Source of the DNA: Collimonas sp. OK607 | GTDB lineage: Bacteria; Pseudomonadota; Gammaproteobacteria; Burkholderiales; Burkholderiaceae_D | NCBI RefSeq assembly: GCF_900111995.1 | Contig: NZ_FOKF01000011.1 | Coordinates: 1-64,000, forward strand | Length of the DNA stretch: 64,000 nt | Direction of reading: 5' to 3' | Shown: in pieces, positions 7,292 through 14,600 of the stretch | Layout: each line of letters starts with the position of its first letter | How positions within the stretch are numbered: position 1 is the first letter of the stretch | The notes under the pieces: generated by a model | Seen by the model: only the letters and a program-made list of their open reading frames with translations | What the model was told of the DNA's origin: nothing | The model's database searches: none | Made by a program: the position numbers and the translations under genes

Positions 7292-7609
7292 ATGCAAATA
7301 CCATCTACAACTGAGATCGTCATTCTGCTGGTCGGCTTGCTGATGTGGCTTGTCGGCCATCGCGTCAATCAGAAACAGAAAAAATCGGTAGGGCGTTCGG
7401 CTGCGCCTCCTGGAGCGAAATCGCCTCGCGATCGCCAGGCGGCAAACTCGGAATTAACGCGGCGGCTTAAGCAGGCCTGCTTTGGTGATCGTCCGAAGGC
7501 TGATCGGCTTATCCAGTATGAAAAGAAACGGTGTCCAGGCATCACGCATGCTGAGGCCATTCAGCGTGCATTGGAGCGATTGGAAATTGACCGTAGTCGT
7601 CATAACTGA
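7292..7609 (+). CDS. Hypothetical inovirus membrane protein, 105 aa
   Basis: It has a good ribosome site (CAGGGGGC before ATG 7292). An N-terminal membrane helix (EIVILLVGLLMWLVGHRV) is followed by a basic cytoplasmic region with a helical C-terminus (ADRLIQYEKKRCPGITHAEA). The family is not recognised. It is the last rightward gene before the conserved intergenic element. Confidence 0.65.
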   Translation: MQIPSTTEIVILLVGLLMWLVGHRVNQKQKKSVGRSAAPPGAKSPRDRQAANSELTRRLKQACFGDRPKADRLIQYEKKRCPGITHAEAIQRALERLEIDRSRHN

Positions 7610-7630
7610 TCTGCTCTGAGGAGCGGCTGG

Positions 7631-7729
7631 GTCTGGGCCGCAGGGCCCAGGTAGACCAGTGAGGCCGCGAAGCTGCTTGCGGTGCAATGCGGCCTCGGAG
7701 TTGGCCTATCTCTGCACGTCTTCGCCACC
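7631..7729 (-). promoter_or_regulatory. Conserved inovirus intergenic element, copy A (putative origin/packaging signal)
   Basis: Read on the minus strand, this stretch aligns with 8694-8793 on the plus strand in prophage B. A 17-nt block (7679-7695), a 16-nt spacer and a 32-nt block (7631-7662) keep the same spacing in both. The 32-nt blocks match at 29 positions. The hairpin CTGGGC/GCCCAG (7633-7638, 7645-7650) has one base pair changed C-G to A-T in copy B, a compensatory change. A further inverted repeat GAGGCCGC/GCGGCCTC spans 7661-7696. Function as replication origin or packaging signal is inferred. Confidence 0.75.
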
Positions 7730-7746
7730 TAAAGCCGCTTTTGACC

Positions 7747-8172
7747 TTATCCAGCCATGTATCTGCGCATGTTGAGCCATCGGCGTTTTTGCGGACTGGG
7801 CCGGTTTTCAGGTGGAAGCGGCTTTTTGCTTCTTCCTGAATACTGCTCAAAAGACCGTAAGCCTGGCTTTGTGCTGTAGCTGCTGTCGTTGGCTGATATG
7901 GTTGACCAGCGTAGCTCTCCGGCGCGTCCTGTGCGGCTGCGGTCACGCTTGAGGCCGTACAGGGCTTCCATGTAGCGGCTCTCGAGAACGATGAGCCTGA
8001 GCGCCCACTGTGGGCAGTAAGTCTTTCCGGCTTCCCAGTCCGTGATTGTCCGGACATGGCGGCCTGTGATTTTGGCGGCGGCGGCGACTGTAAAGCCGCT
8101 CATGTGCCTTGCCGCAACAAATTCTGATGGAAAACAATATTTATTTTTTGTAGCGATACGCTGCGTTTTCAT
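7747..8172 (-). CDS. HTH protein, possible Xer recombination activator (XafT/VC1465-like)
   Basis: The start is set at the second ATG of a close pair (8172), nine bases after CAGGGG; a longer frame to 8256 runs through a terminator. The 141-aa product has an HTH (FTVAAAAKITGRHVRTITDW) followed by EAGKTYCPQWALRLIVLESRY. This resembles VC1465-family factors that activate Xer recombination of dif-integrated phages, and the gene lies next to the dif site. The family assignment is by eye only; a plain phage regulator is the alternative. Confidence 0.6.
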   Translation of the reverse strand: MKTQRIATKNKYCFPSEFVAARHMSGFTVAAAAKITGRHVRTITDWEAGKTYCPQWALRLIVLESRYMEALYGLKRDRSRTGRAGELRWSTISANDSSYSTKPGLRSFEQYSGRSKKPLPPENRPSPQKRRWLNMRRYMAG

Positions 8173-8209
8173 TGACATTAACCCCTGAACGTGAATAACT
8201 AAAAGAAAA

Positions 8210-8241
8210 GGCCGGGATACGTTGTCCCGGCCATGTTTTTT
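8210..8241 (+). terminator. Bidirectional rho-independent terminator
   Basis: The stem GGCCGGGA (8210-8217) and TCCCGGCC (8225-8232) is followed by T6 at 8236-8241 on the plus strand, and by a TTTTCTTTT tract on the minus strand. It isolates the HTH gene at 7747-8172 from transcription crossing the dif site. Confidence 0.8.
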
Positions 8242-8298
8242 ATCCTCACCATGCATGCATTATTTACGATAATTTGATGCCATGTTGCGGGTACAGTA

Positions 8299-8326
8299 AC
8301 TTCGCATAATTTGTATTATGTAAAAT
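8299..8326. other. dif site 2, intact XerC/XerD arms
   Basis: XerC arm ACTTCGCATAA (8299-8309), centre TTTGTA (8310-8315) and XerD arm TTATGTAAAAT (8316-8326) match both halves of the known dif consensus (E. coli XerD arm TTATGTTAAAT). It is the only one of the three sites with two good arms. It separates prophages A and B and should remain usable for excision or new integration. Confidence 0.85.
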
Positions 8327-8346
8327 TATCAAAGTGGCAACGTCGC

Positions 8347-8628
8347 CTATTGTCGGCAATATTTGCACGGTTTTCGAGGCTGTTTGTTGGCACCACACTG
8401 CAACCGGCAGCAAGCTAGCAAATCCAAAATCTGCCTCTTTTCAACGCCTGCTAATTGCAGGCGTTTTTTATGCTCGGCCACTTTGCGATACTCGCGCCGT
8501 CGCCGTGCATTGTTCCAAGTAACCTTGCGCAAATTCCGCAAATGCCAGTACGAATGACGAATCTCCATCATCATACGATCCAGATCGCCCTGGCTGATCT
8601 GTTCGCGCTCGAACAATTCCAGTTGCAT
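8347..8628 (-). CDS. Hypothetical basic protein, 93 aa
   Basis: The product is Arg/Lys-rich and helical (HSYWHLRNLRKVTWNNARRR) with a C-terminal Cys cluster (CCRLQCGAN, PCKYC) that could bind metal. There is no clear ribosome site, and a plus-strand terminator hairpin lies inside the frame, so it may not be expressed. If real, it is a prophage B accessory gene. The family is not recognised. Confidence 0.35.
   Translation of the reverse strand: MQLELFEREQISQGDLDRMMMEIRHSYWHLRNLRKVTWNNARRRREYRKVAEHKKRLQLAGVEKRQILDLLACCRLQCGANKQPRKPCKYCRQ
8443..8469 (+). terminator. Rho-independent terminator (rightward)
   Basis: AACGCCTGC (8443-8451), a 5-nt loop, GCAGGCGTT (8457-8465) and a T-run to 8469 form a textbook terminator on the plus strand. 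No convincing rightward gene precedes it within prophage B, so it may end a transcript entering from the dif side or an unannotated small RNA. Confidence 0.7.
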
Positions 8629-8693
8629 AAAATGCAGCGATTGTAATTTGGAAACAAAAGGAATGTTGAGAAAAGACTAAAACCGGTTTTTTA

Positions 8694-8793
8694 GGTGGCG
8701 AACACGTGCACGGAAGCGCGAACGGACAAGGCCGCATTGCACAGCCCGTAAATAATTAATCTCACTGGTCTATATGGGCCCTGCGGCCCATAC
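8694..8793 (+). promoter_or_regulatory. Conserved inovirus intergenic element, copy B
   Basis: This is homologous to the minus strand of 7631-7729. It comprises GGTGGCGAACACGTGCA at 8694-8710, a 17-nt block at 8729-8745, and a 32-nt block at 8762-8793 whose hairpin TATGGGC/GCCCATA replaces the CTGGGC/GCCCAG stem of copy A by a compensated base pair. It sits directly downstream of zot in both prophages, on the strand opposite the structural genes. A role in replication or packaging is inferred. Confidence 0.75.
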
Positions 8794-8800
8794 CCCGCCA

Positions 8801-10108
8801 CTATTTAGAACCGACTGCCTTGCCGGTTTTCTTCCCTAGTACCCCATAGCCATCTTCGTCAAAAGACACCACAGAAGGCCCAGAGCCGCCACCAGACACA
8901 CCGGAAACCCCACCAGCATCAGCAACACGGTCACCACCGGCAATCTCACGTTGCCGCGCATCGGAAACCCGCGCCCAACCCTCAAGCGGAAATTGCGTAG
9001 CAACATAACTCACCTTACCTTTTGAAATCGTCGCAGTATCCAGATCAGGACTCACAATCACCATGTACCCAAGATCAATGATCTGCTTCATCGTCAGCCG
9101 CTCGACAGCACGTAAACCATCATCAAACCATTCAAAAACAGCCGACATTTTTTCTTTATTACGTACCACCATCGACAACCGCAAACGATAACGCTCGCTC
9201 AAATCCTGAATAAAATCCTTTTCATATTTTTTTTCGGGAACCGGCGCAGCAGGAGCAGCTTGAGCCGGTCCACCATTGCCCTGATAACTAGCCGACATGG
9301 ACGGCGTAGAAGCACCATGCTTACCCATCAAGGACTTTTCCAACCCGCCGCCCTTGAAGGCGTTGTAGACGTAATAGACAGACACGCAGAACACAACCAG
9401 AAACAACGGAATCCATTTTTTAAATACAGGATTCGACCAGATCGATTGTCTGCTGTCAGCATAGCGTTGAGCCGTTTCAGCGCCCTTCTCAAAGCTCTTA
9501 TAAGAGCCGAAAATTTTCTTGTTGTACGGCGTTTTTCCCGAACTGACATGCTTGAATTTTTCCGGCCCAGTCGCCTTCGATAAGCTCCAGTTGTAATGGT
9601 TTCCGGCGCCGACCATATCAAGCTTGGTGAAATTGATTTTTGTATCGACACGCCGCCTCCAAATCTTATGGCAGTCCTTGAGATCCTGCCCCATGAAAAC
9701 AATGTCCAATCCCTTGTGGCCATGCTCTGCAACGAACTTGGTTACACCTGGAGACAATGGCTTGCGGCCAGCGTCAGGAAAATAGTTTTGCAACTCATCG
9801 ATAATCATCAAGGAGCCAACAGGGATACCATCGACGTAATCGCAAGCCACTTGATAAGAATCAGCGCCCTCAAAAAACCGAGCAGATGCCATGACACCGG
9901 GGATAGATGGAGCTTGCGACACGAAAGCGATGTAACCAGTAATCGAACCCTCGAAATCAATGTCATACGGCGCAAACTGAGGAACAACAGCGGAGACGAC
10001 TTGCGGCAAAATTAGCTGAGTACCATCAACCACCGTCACCCGAAGAAACTGCAAATCCAATTCACTATCTGGATTCGGATGATCGTAAGAAGCAACGTGA
10101 ACGCTCAC
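8801..10108 (-). CDS. Zot-like protein fused to a foreign N-terminus, P-loop missing
   Basis: This 435-aa protein starts at a GTG two bases after the ssDNA-binding gene stop. Residues about 1-40 (MSVHVASYDHPNPDSELDLQ and onward) do not look like Zot. From about 60 on it follows Zot, with Walker B LMIIDEL (100-106, D104/E105), MGQDLKDCHKIWRRRV, a membrane helix near 231-250 and a Pro/Ala-rich periplasmic domain ending Gly/Ser-rich. No GxxxxGKS/T Walker A exists, so ATPase activity is unlikely. An internal deletion has probably fused the start of another phage gene to zot and removed everything between. Confidence 0.8.
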   Translation of the reverse strand: MSVHVASYDHPNPDSELDLQFLRVTVVDGTQLILPQVVSAVVPQFAPYDIDFEGSITGYIAFVSQAPSIPGVMASARFFEGADSYQVACDYVDGIPVGSLMIIDELQNYFPDAGRKPLSPGVTKFVAEHGHKGLDIVFMGQDLKDCHKIWRRRVDTKINFTKLDMVGAGNHYNWSLSKATGPEKFKHVSSGKTPYNKKIFGSYKSFEKGAETAQRYADSRQSIWSNPVFKKWIPLFLVVFCVSVYYVYNAFKGGGLEKSLMGKHGASTPSMSASYQGNGGPAQAAPAAPVPEKKYEKDFIQDLSERYRLRLSMVVRNKEKMSAVFEWFDDGLRAVERLTMKQIIDLGYMVIVSPDLDTATISKGKVSYVATQFPLEGWARVSDARQREIAGGDRVADAGGVSGVSGGGSGPSVVSFDEDGYGVLGKKTGKAVGSK

Positions 10109-10110
10109 GA

Positions 10111-10431
10111 TTAAGCCCCCTTAGTTGCAGGAGCTTGAGCAGCTTGGTTTGCCGCAGGCTTTTGAGAAATTGACGTGATCGTCGCGACAGTCGATTCAAC
10201 GCGCTTTTGCTGCGAAATGGCGACTTCAAATTCCACCTCATACATGCCAGGTGTAGTTTCCTTGAAGCGCTCCGGCAGCACCAACTCACCGACCAAAGGC
10301 TCAACAACGCCAGTATCACGATTGACCTTATGCACGATGCATTGAGCCATGCGCATGTCGTAATCATTGCCGGTTTTTTTCGAGCGACCGGCGACAGTGA
10401 CAACGTGCAAAATTTGGATGGTGTTTTTCAT
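10111..10431 (-). CDS. Inovirus ssDNA-binding protein (G5P/helix-destabilising)
   Basis: This 106-aa protein has an OB-fold-like strand pattern (IQILHVVTVAGRSKKTGNDY, then YEVEFEVAISQQ) and a flexible Ala/Gln/Lys tail, as expected for phage single-stranded DNA-binding proteins. AGGGGC precedes the ATG. It is divergent from the repressor at 10564 and immediately upstream of the truncated Zot. It differs strongly from the prophage A equivalent, so the two phages are distinct types. Confidence 0.75.
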   Translation of the reverse strand: MKNTIQILHVVTVAGRSKKTGNDYDMRMAQCIVHKVNRDTGVVEPLVGELVLPERFKETTPGMYEVEFEVAISQQKRVESTVATITSISQKPAANQAAQAPATKGA

Positions 10432-10494
10432 GCTTTCTAGCCCCTAGACTGAATGGATAAATGTGAGTATGGTTAACCAACTAACCGAATTTGA

Positions 10495-10543
10495 GTTATT
10501 CATTAATGAGTAACTTAGGCTAGATTACTCAACAATGAATAAC
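10495..10543. promoter_or_regulatory. Two operator-like palindromes between G5P and repressor genes
   Basis: GTTATTCATTAATGAGTAAC (10495-10514) and ATTACTCAACAATGAATAAC (10524-10543) are imperfect 20-bp palindromes with the same half-site (GTTATTC / GAGTAAC) spaced 29 bp centre to centre. They lie in the divergent promoter region. Binding by the adjacent HTH protein is the natural reading. Confidence 0.7.
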
Positions 10544-10563
10544 ATTTCCAATTGGGAATTACT

Positions 10564-10869
10564 ATGAACTACAGCGAATTAATAGAAAGAGCCCTAGGAG
10601 GCGAATCAGTGAACAAAAAAGCGAAAGAATGGGGAATCCCGCAGCCAACACTAGACCGGTACGTAAAAGGAAAAACACTGCCGGATTTTGAAGCAGCACT
10701 GACAATGGCTAACGCCGCAGGAATAGGCATAGAGCAAGCCGTCAAGATGCTTGCGAAGGAAGAGCGACTGCGAAAACAGAACGCCAAGAAGATAGCCGCA
10801 GCAGAAAAAATCAAAACAAATTTTAATGCCCTTGCATCGTATGTCCGCGCACGTTTTAGCTATAGCTAA
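10564..10869 (+). CDS. HTH phage repressor, prophage B
   Basis: This 101-aa protein has an N-terminal HTH (NKKAKEWGIPQPTLDRYVKG, residues about 15-34) and a Lys-rich helical C-terminus. The ATG at 10564 follows TGGGAA and is preferred over a TTG at 10552. It is divergent from the phage genes, with paired palindromes between them, so it likely represses them and itself. Confidence 0.78.
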   Translation: MNYSELIERALGGESVNKKAKEWGIPQPTLDRYVKGKTLPDFEAALTMANAAGIGIEQAVKMLAKEERLRKQNAKKIAAAEKIKTNFNALASYVRARFSYS

Positions 10870-10888
10870 ATGTGACGGTGCAAGGTAA

Positions 10889-10916
10889 GCGCGGCAGTCT
10901 TTGTATTATGTCAAAT
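10889..10916. other. dif-like site 3 (right attachment site, XerD half only)
   Basis: Centre TTTGTA (10900-10905) and XerD arm TTATGTCAAAT (10906-10916) match dif, while the XerC half (10889-10899) is degenerate. This complements site 1. Joining the XerC arm of site 1 to the XerD arm here rebuilds a normal dif, as expected if the pre-phage chromosome site was split by tandem integrations. Confidence 0.75.
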
Positions 10917-10937
10917 GCGATACGCAGGAAACGGCGT

Positions 10938-11270
10938 CTATCGACAATGCCGTTTATATGGCTTAATTCTGAAATAGGGAATCAATCCCCTCCAGCCATA
11001 TGGTCGCCCGTCGTGATGAGTTTCGAGGCAGCGCTCACGAACAAGTCGGTAAGCCTGCTTTGCGCCAAGTGTAGTTAGCCGTTTAATGGCTTCGGTAGTG
11101 GCACCAGAAAGATAAAGTAAAACCGCTTCTTTCCTTGCGAAATATTGGGCACGCTTGCTCCCCGTTAATGCGCCCTCGTCTGGAGTTGGCCATTGTGTAG
11201 TATCAATACTACTCCCGCCGATCATGCGTCGGGAGAACTGGCCGCTTTCCTCAACATCGCCATCTTCCAT
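10938..11270 (-). pseudogene. Truncated TnsB/Mu-type DDE transposase (N-terminal fragment)
   Basis: The start at ATG 11270 has a strong ribosome site (TTGGAGGATTCC). The 110-aa product has the N-terminal helical segment RKEAVLLYLSGATTEAIKRL and the conserved DGRPYGWRGLIPYFRIKPYK, seen before the catalytic core in TnsB-like transposases. No DDE core follows, because the frame stops about 20 bp from dif site 3. The gene was cut by the prophage junction or a linked deletion. Confidence 0.6.
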
Positions 11271-11353
11271 TGGAATCCTCCAACAGGGCTTCCGCCGCTT
11301 GAGCACGGCAGATTGCAAATCATAGCACTGCTCGAATCAGTCAGGCACGTAAT

Positions 11354-11503
11354 AAATTGTTCCGTTGGGTGGGATACAAAATTCTGCACAACGCAATTCA
11401 AAGGAACACTTTTCTGCACAATTAGTAACGCAGAAATTGTTCCCAAAGATTAAACTCGACACTCTGATTCAACGGTGACAAAGTAGGAACAAAATTGTGC
11501 AAA
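11354..11503. repeat. Repeated end motifs of a transposon
   Basis: Copies of GGAACA/TGTTCC and TTCTGCACAA recur in both orientations at 11354-11363, 11381-11391, 11403-11423, 11431-11443 and 11485-11503. The outermost reads GGAACAAAATTGTGCA. They lie upstream of the transposase fragment, where multiple transposase-binding sites would be in Tn7/Mu-like transposon ends. I see no gene between 11271 and 11609. Confidence 0.55.
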
Positions 11504-11534
11504 CCGACGGTACTTGCATGGCTTAGCGCTCTAA

Positions 11535-11565
11535 CAAAAAACTATCCGGGTTGAACACGTAACCC
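11535..11565 (-). terminator. Possible terminator of the eCIS operon
   Basis: On the minus strand GGGTT (11565-11561) and AACCC (11552-11548) can pair, followed a few bases later by TTTTTT (11541-11536). The stem is only 5 bp, so this is a weak candidate. It is about 45 bp beyond the last cargo gene. Confidence 0.35.
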
Positions 11566-11609
11566 TCACGGGTAAAGTCATTAGAAGGCTGCCCTCCCGC
11601 TTGAAATTG

Positions 11610-14600
11610 TCAGCTCTTCTTGCCCTTGCTTGTTGGCGCCTGCTTCTTCTTGTTCGACTGCTGGTTTTGTTTCGGATCGGTTTTTTTATCTCGTTTGGCT
11701 GGCTCGACCGGCTTTTTCTTCTTGCCGCCGTCTTTCGTGCCCGGTGTGCTGTCCGCCGCCTGCGTTGCCGTTTCAGCGCCTTGGGCTTCGTCTACGGTAA
11801 CGGCCACGCTGGAGGCTGTGAGTTTGAGACCGGTCGTATCGATGGCGAAGAAAGGATGGCAAAAGCGCAGACCGCTGGCCTCGCGGATCGTATAGCCCTT
11901 GTAATGCGTGCAACTGACATAGAAATTCGTCATGTCGCGATCGAACACGATCTTGACCTTGCTGCCGCGGCTGGCCGAAGCTTCGAAATACAAATGGCCG
12001 CCCTGCAGCCAATGGCGGTCGTTCGTATGGACCGTGTAAGCGCTCTTGGCACCGGCGAGGAGTTTCTTGACTTCGTCGCCGAGCCAGCTTGGCGGTGCGA
12101 TCACGCGAATGCCGTCGCTGGGTATGCCGCCGAGCGCGTCCAGTTCGGCCACCGCGCTGACCGATTTTTCCTCGAAGCTTAGGTCATTGCAGCGCGGTTC
12201 GCGTGTCGTCGTATCGATTACGATGTCCGACTTCAGGGCCAGCTTGAGTGGCGACTGGACTTCGCGGGTCCTTTTCGGATCCAGCTCGCCGCGATTCATG
12301 GACGTGAAAAGTTTTTCCCAAATCAGCTCGTAATTGCGTGGGTCGGTCACAGTGGCGTCCAACAACAATCCATTGCGAGCTTCGCTGTTCTTTTCAGTGG
12401 TCGAGCTGCTGCTTTTGGTTTGGGTATGGTGTAACCGGCCCGCGAAGCTTTCACCTTGGCCCACGTACATGGCTTTCTGGTCCCAGCCGACGCCGTTGAC
12501 GTCGTATTCAAGGTCGCCTTTGCCGGACCAGGGGCCGATTCTTTCAAAGCCCTTCATCGGCTGGGCATAAGCAGCCGTCAAACTTTCCGAGATAGGCTTG
12601 CTGGCGTCCGCAGTCTCTTTCTTTGAGGCTTTCGCCTGGCAGCGCACATAGGCATCCTTGGCTCCTTTATTCAGCTTGTCCAGCTGGGCCAGATAGAAGC
12701 CGAGGTCTTTGTCATCCGAACTGGTAAAGACACGGTGCGTGTCGGGTCGTCCCCCGGGGCCGCCCAGTTTGACGCCGTGGATGGCACTGGCATGCTGATT
12801 CAGATCGTGGCGGATCTGATGCAGTTGATGCTGCAAGCGCACCATCACGGCTGCGCCGTCGTAGTCAATGCCGATCAGCCTTCCGTAACAGGCGTTGATC
12901 GTCTCGCTCAGGTCGCTCAATCGGTTGTACAGGCGTGCCAATGCGCTTTGATCCTTGCCGCTAAAGCTTTTGACATCCTTGGCCAGCGCGCCGACGTCGT
13001 GCATGTTGGACTGACGCATCAGCTTGACCAGGCCGTCGCGCTTCAGCGCCTCGGCACGCTCGATCGCGCTATAGCGTTCACCGTCGACGGCGGCAGGATC
13101 GGCCCCGCGCTGCAACAGAAAGCGGACCATTTCTTCGTCTTCCGTATCTGCTTCCACAGCCGCATGCAGGGCTGTCTTGCCGCTGGCGGGATCGACAGCT
13201 TGGGCGCTGATACCGCCCGAATCCAGCATTTGTTGTACGCGATGCCGATTGCCCGCCCTGACCTGTTCCAGCAGCAAGGCGCTGGCCGTCAGGCCGCTAA
13301 GTTGCTCGACCGGCGTATCGAACTCGCGCGCGTCGGCGATCCGGCGGTAAGTATACAGATAGCCCTGGTGCTGTTCGGCGCCCGGGTCGTCATGGGCGGT
13401 GACGTTGCTGTCATTCGCCTGCAGCCATTCGCCCCCCTGCTCTTGCTGCATCCAGGCCCGGTAATGGCCTGTATCGCGCGAGCCCGTGTGCATGACGATA
13501 CCGGTCAGTCGATAGCGGTACTGGGTCTCGACGGAACGGTGCTCGCTGATCGTGAAGGTCGGCGGCATGAAGAAGGCTTTATCGAGGCGACGCCAGCCAC
13601 GGCTATCCTGGATGCTGCGGTTCAGCACGAAGACCAGTACATCGGGCAAGTGCAGCAGCTCGTGTGTTTCCTTCACTGCCGAAAGCGCGTGGACCGCGTT
13701 ATCCTGGCGCACCTTGGGTCGGTTCGCTTCGTCGTAGAAAGTAGTGATCCCTTCATGAAAGCGCAGCGCCAGGAATTGTTCGAGCGTGTCGAAATGGGCG
13801 ATATCGATGGGGATGGAATTGGCTGGTGCCATTTTCTCCGTACTTTTGCCCTTAGTGTAATCGGCCGGGCCTTTGGGCGTGTCGCCCGTCCAATTGTGGC
13901 GGGCGTCGGCTTCGAAGCTGCGCACGCGCTGGCCGCGGATCTGGTCTTTGCCGCGGATAGCCAGGTTGAGTAAACGCAGAAGTAGTTCGGACGCATCCTC
14001 TTCCGCCGTCTCGCTTTCCACGAGCTCATGCTTGAGCAGCAGTTCACGCATTTCCGTGATGCGCGCTTTCTCGATGTTTTTGTCGCCGCCTTTGCCGATG
14101 TCCGCGGCCAATTTCATGATCGGATCCAATACTGGATGCTTGCGGTGATGTTCGAACACGCTGTGCAATGGCCCGCTGATCATTTGCAACGCCACATTCA
14201 TGAAGCAGTCGTGTCCGCTGACATTAGGTAGGCCGCGACGCGCCGTACTCGGTTTTCCCTCGGGGAAGTGCCTGTCCTCCGGGCCAGACGATTCTTCCGA
14301 GCTCTCATGCCCATCGCCGAGGTCGCGCAGCGTGAATTCCGGCTTCTCGTCCTGTAGCGATTTGTCCGGTGCGAGCCTCAAAGGACCGGCGCTGCGATAG
14401 GTGTAGATATAACCAGTGTCGATATTGTCGGGCTCCACGCGGGCGGTGGCGGGCTTGTCGTCGTTACGCGCCAGCCAGCCTTTGTCCGTCAGGCGTTCGG
14501 CCGTGTAGTGGCCGCTTGACAAGCCGCCGTGTTGCACGACAAAGGCCTGCAGCTCAAACTGTTCCCAACGCGGCGCGTCCGATGCGCCGCTGCGCAGCAC

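Larger units (their letters stand above)
986..8326 (+). mobile_element. Inovirus prophage A, integrated at dif
   Basis: A filamentous-phage gene set lies between two dif-like sites: repressor, ssDNA-binding protein, HUH replication initiator, small membrane proteins, major coat protein, adsorption protein, G6P-like protein, Zot and a membrane partner, then a conserved intergenic element and an oppositely oriented HTH gene. Most open frames overlap or abut. There is no phage integrase, consistent with use of host XerC/XerD. No stop or frameshift was seen in the core genes, so it may be functional. Confidence 0.88.
8299..10916 (-). mobile_element. Inovirus prophage remnant B at dif
   Basis: Between dif sites 2 and 3 lie a leftward ssDNA-binding gene and Zot-like gene, a divergent HTH repressor, and a second copy of the conserved intergenic element. 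No coat, adsorption, G6P or Rep gene is present, and Zot is fused and lacks its P-loop. The element is therefore a deletion derivative, possibly a satellite mobilised by prophage A. Confidence 0.75.

Noticed and set aside
8334-8646. Small plus-strand ORFs after dif site 2 as a Xer activator gene for prophage B
   Set aside because: Their products are Cys/Arg-rich with no HTH, they lack ribosome sites, and a terminator lies within them.
12735-13973. A 412-codon open frame on the plus strand inside the USP cargo gene
   Set aside because: It is antisense to a gene with clear domain motifs; its product has no recognisable domain and arises from GC-rich codon bias.
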